From: Rotaria macrura
Taxonomy: Eukaryota > Rotifera > Eurotatoria > Philodinida > Philodinidae
NCBI GenBank assembly: GCA_900239685.1
Contig: OENT01000258.1
Coordinates: 85,420-149,419 of the forward strand
Direction: 5' to 3'
Length of the DNA stretch: 64,000 nt
A program made the position numbers and the translations under genes. The notes under the pieces are model-generated. The model saw only the letters and a list, made by a program, of their open reading frames with translations. It made no database searches and was not told the origin of the DNA. Shown piece by piece: positions 50,052-60,252 of the stretch; position 1 is the stretch's first letter; each line of letters starts with the position of its first letter.

Positions 50052-52305
50052 TTGCATTTCGTTTCTAAAATGGATGAAAATGAAAGTTATAGAACAGATA
50101 GATTAATTATTTTCGTTATACGTAACGGTATTGCACGAATTATGATGTGTGTTTTACTTGTTATTTGCTATGTTCGAGCTATGTGTGAAAAAAAACAATT
50201 GTGGATATTATCAAAATTTTGTTATGTTGGTCTATTGTTTCTTACACTTGATTGGTGGATTATTTTGTTGAAAGTTCATGTACATAGAAAAGTAGTAGAA
50301 TATTTTTGGATTAATACTGGTGTAGCTATATTCATCATATGTAAGTGATTGGAATGTATGAATAGAAAATTCGTATACATGTTTAGTTACAATGCCTCCA
50401 TTATGGTTTTTACGATATGCTTATTTTATACAATCCATAAAAGATTCTAAAGTTCAAGCTAAACAAGCCAATATCAATTTAGAATCTTACGTTAGTGAAT
50501 GTTGGAATTTAAAAGAGAATCAAGAACGTGATTTTATGGAATTTCGACTAGGATCATTTAATCAAGCATTATCAATCATTGATAAAAGTAATGGTGATTG
50601 TAATCAAAAGCAAGAAATAGATGCTGGCAGTTGGTGTGCATATGGAATATGCTTGATGAAACAAATGCCTGATGAAATGTTAGAACAAGTTGTTGTACTC
50701 AGTACTATTTGTGTTCGTTGGTAAGTGATAGAATTGAGTCGTAAGAGAAAACCGTTTGGATTTGTAAGGATGATCACTGGTAATTTGGGTCTTGATCAAC
50801 TGATTACATATTTTATTTCAACAGCTTCAGATATTGTCGAGTAAATCTATTCGAAATGAATATTATTCTTCATGTTTTCTTTTAACGAACAATAATTTGT
50901 AGTTTTGCCTCAACCATGGTTGCACAGAGTGAGCAATTAATTAAAGATAAAAATACAGATATTATGAAAGCTATTATTGGTATGTTTAAAGAAAATACTA
51001 TTTACTATCATTGAAATTAACGAAAAAGTTTATTGAATAAAAGCGTAAGAAGTATACTTAAAAAGTAATATGACGTAGGACAGAACTGTCATGAAGTTTA
51101 CAGGTACATCCTAAATCAGCATAGTTTCTGCAATTCCATTCATGCTCTTTTTCTCTCTAATAGATGTTTAAATACACATCTACTTAGTCTTTATCATCTA
51201 TTTACATAAGTTGTTTTGTTCTGCTTCTTACTATATATCTTAATTTCAAGATGATGTTGAGCACGTTTTTCCTAAAGCGAACATCATTCAATCGTAGGCG
51301 TTTTCGTTTTATGAATTTTACAATTGGCAGATAACATTATCAATCGGAAAGCTACGGCAAATCAAAAGAGTTGAGAAACAACAACATAATGATAAGATTT
51401 TTCTGATTTCTTGCTAAACTGAACAGACTCAACAACTCAAGCTGCGAATATTTTCATCAATTTATAGCGCCATACTCTGGACATTGAACTGATGCATTGC
51501 AAACGATGTCATAGTCAATCATAGATTCTTTTCTCTGCGCATCACAGAAATGTGCCATTTCTGATCGTTCTAAAATTAGCTAGACGACGATAATTTTGAA
51601 GTTTCTACTGATAAAGTGATTGCATTTCGTTTCATTCGATAAAATCAAATTTCATACTAACAGCAGATGAGCACTAGATTGATTTTTTTCAATGACGATG
51701 TGTTGTGAGAAGTTAAACATGTATTAGATTCAGTACTTTATATTGTACATTAAAATTCATCACATGAATATCCCATCAAGTTAATGTTACGTATCCATTG
51801 AGCAGTTTACAATCTCATAAACAACCACTATTCAGATTAGAAATTTCCTTCGAACCATGACGTGATTAGCAGTTTTTTACTTCGTTTTATTTTTATTTCT
51901 TAAAAAGATGAAATATTTCTAGCTGCTTACTTCATATCTCTGTCACAATTCAGCGTTAATTTATCTGGTAAACGAAAACATGATCATAGTTATGATATTA
52001 TTCTTTGGTCGAATGCAACATTACGAGAACGCTGTCTGATTATGATAGATTTTTTATGTGGAACAGAAATCTGGGGCATTTTAGCACAAATGGCCACTGA
52101 AGATGGTCTTTTACTTGGTTTACGTATTGTTACTGTTGTTAAGTTCGATGCGAGCACACTCGAAAATTTCTTTTTCGTTGTGAAAAATATTCTCACTATA
52201 GCGATCTTTACGTATTATGCAGCAGCCATATCGGATTCATATATTCAACATCGTCGATTATATCAAGGATACGTGTCAACTATGTCTCAATACAGTAATC
52301 CTTGA
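50052..52305 (+). CDS. TMEM26: TMEM26-like multi-pass membrane protein, four exons
   Basis: Exons 50052-50340, 50387-50720, 50903-50979 and 51908-52305 join in phase to 365 residues; introns are 46, 182 and 928 bp. If the second ATG at 50070 is used the product has 359. Hydrophobic segments match the TMEM26 order: RIMMCVLLVICYVRA near the N-terminus, then FCYVGLLFLTLDWWIILL, then WINTGVAIFIIF. A polar mid-loop follows, then EIFLAAYFISLSQFSVNLSG. The conserved core is CGTEIWGILAQMATEDGLLLGLRIVT with FFFVVKNILTIAIFTYY. This corresponds to DLWNIG..QDGPFLVVRL and FFAAKNFLVV of vertebrate TMEM26. The last exon starts at an AAAAAG|A acceptor near 51907; a nearer ATTCAG gives the wrong phase. The molecular function of TMEM26 is poorly known. 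Confidence 0.82.
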
Positions 52306-53197
52306 TCAAAGATTCACATTAATTTTAATATATTGAGGGATATAAATCTCGTACAAATGAAATTTTCTTTGAATCAATTTGAGAGATGTGCGAGACCAAA
52401 GGAGTGTTGTTTTATCAAAAAATAAAATATTTTCATAAGTGTCAACGATTCTAAATCGAATCCATCTTCTAAGAAGTATTCTATTGTTGTAATGACGTCG
52501 AATAAACTATGAATGACAGCTAGAATGCACATGTAAAATTGTTTTGAAACAAAACTAAAAGTAGGTATCAGCTTGAGTGTTTAGTTATGAAAATTATATA
52601 GCTACAGAGGAAGCAAGAATCCTCGTTATCACCAACTAATCTGTGTTATTCAACGGTAATACGAGATGATATGATGTAATCAACAGATTAAGTCAGATGA
52701 GTTGAATCATACAATTTTTTTTATTTATCAAAATAACACTATAAAATTGTCGTGTGAGATATTGCTCTTAAAATTATTATCAAAACACAGTTATAAAGTT
52801 ATATTTGATTGTTTCTTTTATGATTAGGCATTGAAAAATACCCATTCAATCTTTATTCAAAACAAATTTATTTAATCTAATTTATCAGCTAGGCAAAGTA
52901 AACATGCATCGTGGTTCCATGAAGTTCTAAAAATATAGTGCTAGTACACATTTGCATAGTCTAATCCTACTAATAATTAAAGTCGGATAAGAAGCATAGA
53001 AAAGAGGTGAAGGCTTCTTCAACCTATACAACAATACTGAATCATGCAGTTAAAACAATTCTAACAAATATACTGCAGTGTCCTTTCAGTTCATTAGGGT
53101 TTCAGAATCTAGAAAATATACTGATGCCATCAATACTGCATATTGATTGTGAGTAATCTATGTTCGGACCATGAAGTCTACCGTTCCCACGATCCAT
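52306..53197. other. 3' flank of TMEM26-like gene, no gene seen
   Basis: AT-rich; AAAATAAAATATT near 52420 may supply a polyadenylation signal. Confidence 0.45.
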
Positions 53198-53345
53198 TTG
53201 TGTGAAAGCACCCAGGGCGGTACTACCCCATATGATCCTATCGGATACCAAGAATACCAATAGGAACCTGTCGGAAGTTGTCGGAATCCTAGGTATTGGA
53301 TTCCGACGGGGTCTTCCAGTCGGATCTGTCGCTCTGGGTACAATT
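53198..53345. mobile_element. Short MITE with TCGGAATCC motifs, copy A
   Basis: It is bounded by CACCCAGGGCGGTA on the left and the inverse CGCTCTGGGTA on the right. The interior is rich in TATCGGAT, GTCGGAAGTTGTCGGAATCC and GGTATTGGATTCCGAC. The same blocks occur in inverse orientation at 56954-57273. GC content is clearly above background. A target duplication was not resolved. Confidence 0.6.
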
Positions 53346-53605
53346 CGAAAAAGTATTACAAGTACTTTTACTCTTGTTATTTGATAATTACTCTTTTCCC
53401 TATTACTTTATTACTTTTATTGCTTGTAGTACTGTTATTACCAGCAACGGTGAGGATAGTGTGCAGTACAACAGTAGAACCACACCTACAATTATTTTAG
53501 TCCCTAAATAAAATGATTGTTTTAAGTTGTTTAAGAAAGACCTTGCGTATTTATGATCAGGCAGCCAGGTACCATGCCATGGTACAATAACGAAATAATA
53601 AAATT

Positions 53606-53823
53606 GCATATGATTATAATCGTCTTACTCCTCATTACAAAATCGGCGATCTAGTTTTAATTGGACTTCATGATAATCGAGGAAAATTAGAAGCGAAATT
53701 TCTAGCTCTGCAGAAAGTTATTATTCAAGAGTAACATTACATATAGGAGGTACAGAAGATGAAGTAAGTCATGTATCTTCACGAGCACATGTTGCTGGCC
53801 TACGCTCTATTTTAATCGATTAA
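53606..53823 (+). pseudogene. LTR-retrotransposon integrase C-terminal fragment, frameshifted
   Basis: The frame opening AYDYNR and containing HYKIGDLVLIGLHDNRGKLE and KF matches the C-terminal domain of Ty3-type integrases (the conserved GDLVL...GKLEPKF...P pattern). It hits a stop near 53734. Shifting frame at about 53709 resumes a plausible continuation (ESYYSRVTLHIGGTEDEV, then HVAGLRSIL) ending at 53821-53823. Nothing recognisable of reverse transcriptase or the integrase core lies upstream. It is a decayed 3' remnant of a pol gene, upstream of the LTR at 55704. Confidence 0.6.
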
Positions 53824-55703
53824 TATAGTTTTCTCGATTCATACGAGTACAGCGAAATTCCACATTTTCACTCGTTTTCTCTGAAATTTAGTAAAATGTC
53901 GTTTCTTTTTTCTTATCGTCGTTCGTTATTTTAAATAATATTCTCTTCGGATTTTTTATATAAGAAAGATCATTATTGATTCTTCCTATCTTTCTTTTTA
54001 GGGTCGAGGTAAACAGATGGCGCCTCCGGCTTACATTAAAAGTTAATCATTTCACTATCTACACTTAAAGATGAAAAAGACCTGATGAATAAGAATTACA
54101 GATATTTTTTGCATGTTTTTCTTTTTAGTTATGCCATTCAACATATTTTATCCTGTTATTTCCTCCCTATTTCCTAAAGTTCTCCAATAGGTGCTTTTAC
54201 TACCATGCCTTACAGTGTACTAACTGTACGAAAAAATAATCATATATTCATATTAACATGCTATATCAACATCTATTTTTGTTCAACCCTTCTCTTCCAC
54301 ATTTTTCGTGATTTACCGGTATCATTTATCAAATAAAACGTCACATTCTCCTAATGTATATTTCTTGTCTCCCACTCGTTCAGAAAATAACAGTTATATA
54401 ATGGATGTACGAATGAAGCAATTGATACTTTCAAATCAACAACCTAATCAAAATCCTCATAACTATTTGTTAAGAACAACCATGAAAAATTGTCCAATAC
54501 ATCAACGAACTCGTTGGTTCAACGTCGGTCGAAAGGCTCAAAACAACCAAAAGTTACTCTCGAACCTAAATCTTTTTTATTGGTCAGAATCAAATGATAA
54601 TTCAACGATTCATACTCCTCATTGGACTCCGGAATTTCATGTTCACAGTATATTTCACCGCAAATTCTTAATGTTTATCTATATAAAATTGACACTGAAT
54701 CAGATAGACCTACTCGTCACCATCCTCATTCTGTACCAGCACTTATACAAATACACGCTATTTATAACGAGACTTGTGTAGCAGCTATTTTAATCGAATT
54801 TCAACATCTTCCACATTCGTCTAATTCCCTGTTTAGTTCACTCCAACGGCTACGTCGAGCAGTCTTATCTTAATAAAATAAAATCATGGCTAGGGATGAG
54901 ATACGTGTAAAAAGGGAACTACGTCGGTTCTAACAATTCAATCATTTTTATATTTCTGATATTATCGATTCTTTGGATCTTCAAAATTATTTTGTTCGTC
55001 AATGGAAGTTAACTTGTTCACATTCAACCGATTATCTAGCTCATCATCAACCGTAGACAGATAACTCTATGTTAGATGACTTCCTTGTGTATGTTTAGTC
55101 CGTTCTGATGACATTGATGATGATTTTGATCGTAATTGTCTTACTGATGATTAAAATTCTTGCATCTATCTTAGTGAGCTTCGTTTTTATAAAATTAAAA
55201 ATCTTTAATGGCCCTTGCAGAAAGCTCAAAAATATATATTTCATGAAGCTTTGAGCAAATCAATGACTTTCAACATATGGTCCTGCGAAATTGCTTTAAA
55301 CTTAAATACGTGCTATATCTCAATAAGTATAAATATGCTCGTCAAACTTTAATCTAATACACAATTCATGATCTTTTTGCTTCCACTAATTTATATTTTT
55401 ACAGCAGCCCATTCAATACAACACACGTCAAAATTCAACTACTCCTATTCGCTTGTTCACTATATTAAATAATCAAACACATGACTTACCATTATTTTGT
55501 ATTCTAATACACCTTATTATAAAATTATTACTAAATCTATTTCAGGTTTACATTGGATTAATAATTATAATAGACAATAATGAAAAATATTTTTAGTTCT
55601 TTCATCATCTATATATTCTATTGTATCATCATGTATTGATGTTTTATTCCATATTAGAACCAATTCTATTCTCAGCAGCTTATTTTACCAAGAGAAAAAG
55701 TGA
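53824..55703 (+). mobile_element. Decayed 3' region of an LTR retrotransposon between pol and LTR
   Basis: It lies between the integrase remnant and the 3' LTR. A frame at 54308-54781 and a second, overlapping one ending 54873 read like one protein broken by a frameshift (ILNVYLYKIDTESDRP, then ETCVAAILIEFQHL). I do not recognise it; a third ORF downstream of pol would be the expected place in some LTR elements. A purine tract AAGAGAAAAAG at 55690-55700 sits against the LTR start, as a polypurine primer site should. Confidence 0.45.
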
Positions 55704-56640
55704 TGTGATGTGCTATCACCTATATGTGATATTCATCCTTGTGTTATGTCACTCTTATTTCATCTCCTCATTATATGATGTTATCCTCGCATCCATAAAT
55801 AATACTTCTCATAGCCTTCAATAGGGGTGGCACTTTAACTTTAAAACACTTTAAAAAAAGTGTTAAAGTTTAAAGTAAAAACACTTTAAACTTTAACTTT
55901 AATTAAAGCAAAACACTTTAACACTTTAACTTTAATAAAAGTAGTGTAAAAATGAAAAATAATTTTTAGCTCTTTATTTGCGATTTGGTGTGGTTTGTAC
56001 AGTTACTTTAAACTTTAATTAAAGTTTAAAGTGCTTTTACTTTTTTAAAGTTTAAAGTTTAAAGTTACTCTAAAAACCACACCAAATCGCAAATAAAGAG
56101 CTAAAAATTATTTTTCATTTTTGCACTACTTTTATTAAAGTTAAAGTTTAAAGTAATTTACTTTAATTAAAGTTAAAGTTTAAAGTGTTTTTACTTTAAC
56201 TTTAACTTTTAAAGTAAAGTTAAAGTGCCACCCCTAGCCTTCAATGCCTTTGTAATCGCTTCAATATGCATTGTTCTTTCTCAGTAACTGTGTTGTCGCC
56301 ACCCGATACCCTGGATATATGCTTACTATCCTCTTTTCACAAAAGAGAAAGAGAGAAGAGGACAATAGAGAATACACATTGTTGAGGACACGAAGGGTAG
56401 GTAGTGTGTTATATCTGCTTTGGAGCTAATCAGGTCAAGAGCTATGAACTGGCTCCCATAGGAAAACACAGGAATCGCAGGAGCATGCAAGCAGTATTCC
56501 AGTCGGAAAATTTTCCAGTAGATGCCAAACGACGTCTGCTCTTTCCTGCGGTATCAGTTGGTCAGAAATATCAACCTGGGTGGTCAACAGTGTATGTAAG
56601 AGTGAGTCGTTATTGTTATTAGTGGTGTAAAAATGTTGGG
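55704..56640 (+). mobile_element. 3' LTR of the retrotransposon remnant, interrupted by a MITE
   Basis: It starts TGTGATGTGCTATCAC directly after the polypurine tract and matches the sequence at 29326 in the same order of blocks. A palindromic MITE (55822-56236) is inserted in it. Shared blocks beyond the MITE include AGAGAAAGAGAGAAGAGGA and AGAGAATA near 56345-56375. The right end is approximate. This copy has about 180 bp near 56400-56590 with no counterpart in the other copy. Confidence 0.55.
55822..56236. mobile_element. Palindromic hAT-type MITE made of TTTAAAG motifs, with 8-bp target duplication
   Basis: Termini TAGGGGTGGCACTTTAAC and GTTAAAGTGCCACCCCTA are perfect inverse copies. GCCTTCAA duplicates at 55814-55821 and 56237-56244. 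Almost the whole 415 bp folds back: an inner arm with GAGCTAAAAATTATTTTTCA and ACCACACCAAATCGC pairs with its complement across a centre near 56010-56050. The outer parts are built from tandem ACTTTAA / TTTAAAGT units. TAGGGGTGGC ends and an 8-bp duplication indicate hAT ancestry. It was inserted into an older LTR. Confidence 0.85.
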
Positions 56641-56745
56641 GAAGTAATTCTAAGTGTTAAAATAAAGATAAAACTCAACAAGTAGAAGCATCAAGTCTGG
56701 ATAAGAATAAATAAAGGCAAGACAAAACTATTCGAGGATTCTGTA

Positions 56746-57647
56746 CAGAGATGCCAACAGACCACTTTTTCCGGACTAGCCTGGCCTGGTCTACTCTGAC
56801 TCAGCCTGCGAGTCAGAGCGTTGTGGACTGGTTGGCTTCTTGGCCTGGCCTGCAGATCAAGCCAGGCTAAGTGATATTTCTGATTTTTCAAATTGATGTA
56901 TAATATCAGTTTCAATAATTTTAATTATTTTCATGAAGATAACAAATAACCATCCAGGACGACAGGTTCGACTGGAGGACCCCGTCGGATCCTATCGGAG
57001 AACTATCGGTTTTTATCGGATCCGATAGGGATTCTTTGGAAAATATCGGAATCCTTGGTATTGGATTCCTATAGGAAGTTGTTGGACGTCCGAAAGTGTC
57101 GGAATGACAGTGGTCCCTGTCGGAATACTGAAATTCCAACAGTTTCCGGCATCCAAAAACTTGCTATCGGAATCCAATACCAAAGATTCCGACAACTTCC
57201 GACAGGATCCCATTGGAATTCTTGGTATCTGATAGGATCATATAGGGGATTGTTGCCCTGGGCAGTTCTTACACAAAATAGGAAATTAGAACAAAGAGAC
57301 AATCATCATAAATATTTTTCATAAGAGAAAAACTTGAATTATTGAGATTTTTTCATAATATCATCAGTTTTTCACATAGTCGAAAGATATTTTAACACAA
57401 TAATAACAACAATATATGCTTATAGGAACGCAATCAACAGTTAAAAGAATCGAATGTTTCAAGATGGTTACTGAAGAAATCAATATAATTTCTCAGCCAG
57501 GCCAAAGTTGTTGGCCTGGCCTGGACCAGGCTGGACACATTGGCTGGGCTGATAAGGCCAGGCCAAAATTTTTAAAATTCAGACTGGACAGTTGGCCTGG
57601 TCTGGCAGGCCACCAGGCGCCTGCCATGCACCAGACCAGTAGCTCTG
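56746..57647. mobile_element. AGGCCAGGC-rich transposon, CAGAG termini
   Basis: The left end CAGAGATGCCAACAGACC and right end CCAGTAGCTCTG are inverse at the tip (CAGAG / CTCTG). The ends are GC-rich, with repeated GGCCTGGCCTGG and CAGGCCA. Flanking 8-mers ATTCTGTA and ATCCACTA agree at five of eight positions, so a hAT duplication is possible but decayed. A second family (copy B, 56954-57273) sits inside it. A related left end, CAGAGCTGCCAACAGG, is at 63850. Confidence 0.55.
56954..57273. mobile_element. MITE with TCGGAATCC motifs, copy B (nested)
   Basis: About 320 bp. It opens CCAGGACGACAGGTTCGACTGG and closes with ATCATATAGGGG...TTGCCCTGGGCAG, and is inverse to copy A at 53198-53345. The centre contains many short inverted TCGGAA/TTCCGA and ATCGGAT/ATCCGAT motifs. 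It splits the AGGCC-rich element, so it is the younger insertion. Confidence 0.6.
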
Positions 57648-57863
57648 ATCCACTAACAACTGACTTATCAATTTAATATTATATCGCTCATTCATATTGT
57701 ATTTTCCGTTACACTTGTGATTACAGGTTATCAGTCAAATTGAAGATATTATTGATCTAGTCCAATCTCATCACATTCATCTTACACATAGATCTACCAT
57801 TTCTATCAATTCTGTATTTCCTTGATATAAACCATCTTCTAGGTTTCCAGCAAACTCTTTATT
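57648..57863. other. Spacer between MITEs with a short coding-like stretch
   Basis: Around 57722-57825 an open stretch reads VISQIEDIIDLVQSHHIHLTH. It may be a relic of a transposon protein; it is too short to assign. Confidence 0.25.
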
Positions 57864-58172
57864 CCCAGGTCGATCAAAACGGAGCACCGTAAACAACCGT
57901 AACAGTATCGTAAACGCTCGTTTTTACATCGTTTTCCACGGTTAAACGGCCTTTTTAAGCCGTATTATGACGTTTTAACATGGCGCGTATTACGGCCGTA
58001 CACAGACACCGTATATACGCCGTAAAACCCTCGTAAAACAGCGTAATACTATCGTACTCTATAGAACATACGGCTGTATTACTGACCATGTTAAAACGGG
58101 ATAATACGATGCCGTAACGGGTCGTATTTTCATCGTATGCAGCCGTTTACGGATCGTTCTGTTCGACCTGGG
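57864..58172. mobile_element. CCGTA-rich MITE
   Basis: About 309 bp. The ends CCCAGGTCGATCAAAACG and CGTTCTGTTCGACCTGGG are inverse. The interior is packed with CCGTA, TACGG, CGTAAAA and TTTTACG motifs in both orientations and is far richer in CpG than its surroundings. No coding frame. A target duplication was not resolved. Confidence 0.7.
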
Positions 58173-60252
58173 TTGTTGTTGAATTTAAACAATAATAGCG
58201 AACTTCTAAAGGATTTATACTATCCATAAAAGATTTTCTGTTTGTTTATCTTCGAATAACAGATGATTATCTTAGTCACAACGGGATATACGTTCACTAT
58301 AAGCACTTATCTTTTCTAGGTAATTCCATTGAGTATTATTTTGATGAATGAATTAGTATAAAATCAAGTCTACTCATCCTCAACACCGTTCATCGGCAGC
58401 ACTCATTAGGTACAAAAAAGTGATATGATAATCTGAAACAAAAACCAAAACCCCACACAGTTTTTTGACCCATAGATCGCAGGTGGAAGTTAAACGATCT
58501 TACAGCTTGTCTGGAATATAAGAATGTTAAATATAATCGGTTAATTGAAGTTCTTAATCTAAAGCCTCTCATGCAGTTCGGGATAATACTATGGTTATCT
58601 TCAATGAGATGTCGAAAAAATTTGAATTCTTCATGATTTGGAAGAAAAAGGTTATTATGATTAGGTTTCAAGAGGCATTAGTGGACAATACTTTTCCTTC
58701 TGTTATTATTAGTTTCTTCAATGGATCACTTATTTGTAGTTCTGCTAACTTACCTTTGATTAGCACTTGTATCTTCTTATCCGACCGTTGGTATGATAGT
58801 TCCATTAGCTTAGCGAATACCTTGAGCAGATGCCATGAGCAAATTTTTCTGTGGAAAGGATGAAGTGGTAGCGTCAACCGATGTTACTGAATGATACTAA
58901 ATAGTTTATGCTATATCGCAGCTGTTTTCCTTTCGTGTTGATATGTTTCATGCCGTTGATCATGACGGATACATGATGACATTTCCTTTTTGTGTCATTT
59001 CTTTTTTTCTATTGCGTATTTGAATTTTCCTCTGTGGTTGTCTTCTTATGATCTTGGGTTTTTCTTTGATATCTATATATCATTCCTTTTGCTTCTGTCA
59101 ACTCTACAGTTATATTCATTGGTCTGTGTTATTGCTTTTCTCTTCATTGTTCAGAATCAGCATGTTGTTGTATGATATTATTGTTACTGAGAAAATTGTA
59201 ATGATTATCAATATCGATTATCATCTGTTATTGATATAATAATTATAATTTCAAGATAAGGTGCGCCATGTAATGTGGGTTTCTTCAATATTAGGCAGAC
59301 TATGATTCTAAGTAAGTACCATTTAACCGACGCCAATTACGAAGATTGTAGTGTGGATCGGTTTGGAAAGTGAATGAAGCTATGTAGCAGAAATGTTTAT
59401 CAAAGCTCTACTCTGAATGCAAGTCAATTGTCATACGCGTGAGTTTGAATCGATGGTAGTGCTGTGATGAACACCTCTCATACGTAGTTGACGGTGCTCG
59501 GGTCAGGAAAATAGGAATACCATACACCTAACCCCTAGCCCACACCCTGAGTCGCGCGACTTCGTTTTATTACAAAACGTATCTCTTGAAAGGTAAAAAA
59601 CTTTTCTCGACATCAGTGACACCAGAGATTTTTCTTCGAAAAACTAATTGTTACAGATAACTAGTGCTAACAGTTTTACAGAAATATTAGTCATCAGCTT
59701 ACAATACATCTGTTTTCATTTCAGAAAAAGATATTCTCTTTGAAACACTTTTTCTTAAACTTGACAACAAATTTTTAAGGTATTATTTATACTTCTGATT
59801 TTCAATTGTATACTTTTTTCTTGAGCATCCTGCGATTCCCTCGGAAAGTTCTATTTACATTACGTTGTGTAAGATGTGAGGGATTACGGATAAAAACACA
59901 AGAAAATGGTTTTATGAATACGTAAAAGTCATGAAACTCGACTTTTTCGACAATAGAATATTTACTCATATATTGTCTTATCGAGAACGAACACCTGCTA
60001 TTGTTCCGTCGTAGAATATGTTAATCTGTATTTAATCAAAATAAAAACAATACGACATATAATAATCTAGCAAAGCCACTTTGATCTTTATTCATTGAAA
60101 AGTTCCTAAGTATAGACACCTGCATTTATCATCACCTCGTTCTGAACTAAAAACATTTGTTATTAACAAAATCATATAAATACTATAAAATCACGTTTCC
60201 TATATTTTGTATTTATTTCTTCATCTTACTCTGTTTGATGGCAGTATTTTAA
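58173..60252. other. Mostly non-coding; possible disabled minus-strand coding remnant
   Basis: At 58390-58877 two overlapping minus-strand frames (opening HPFHRKICSWHLLKVFAKLME and, later, ending near FVPNECC) look like one protein broken by frameshift and stops. I do not recognise it. From 58878 to 60252 nothing was identified apart from TATAAA-like sequence near 60175-60188 upstream of the peptidase gene. Confidence 0.3.

Noticed and set aside
51950..51951. Nearer ATTCAG acceptor for the last TMEM26-like exon
   Set aside because: It gives the wrong phase and removes the conserved EIFLAAYFISLSQF segment; the AAAAAG acceptor at 51907 restores both.
59490..59575. C-rich stretch with CTAACCCCTAGCCC, considered as telomere-like
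   Set aside because: Not a tandem repeat, and not the TGTGGG-type repeat I associate with bdelloid telomeres.
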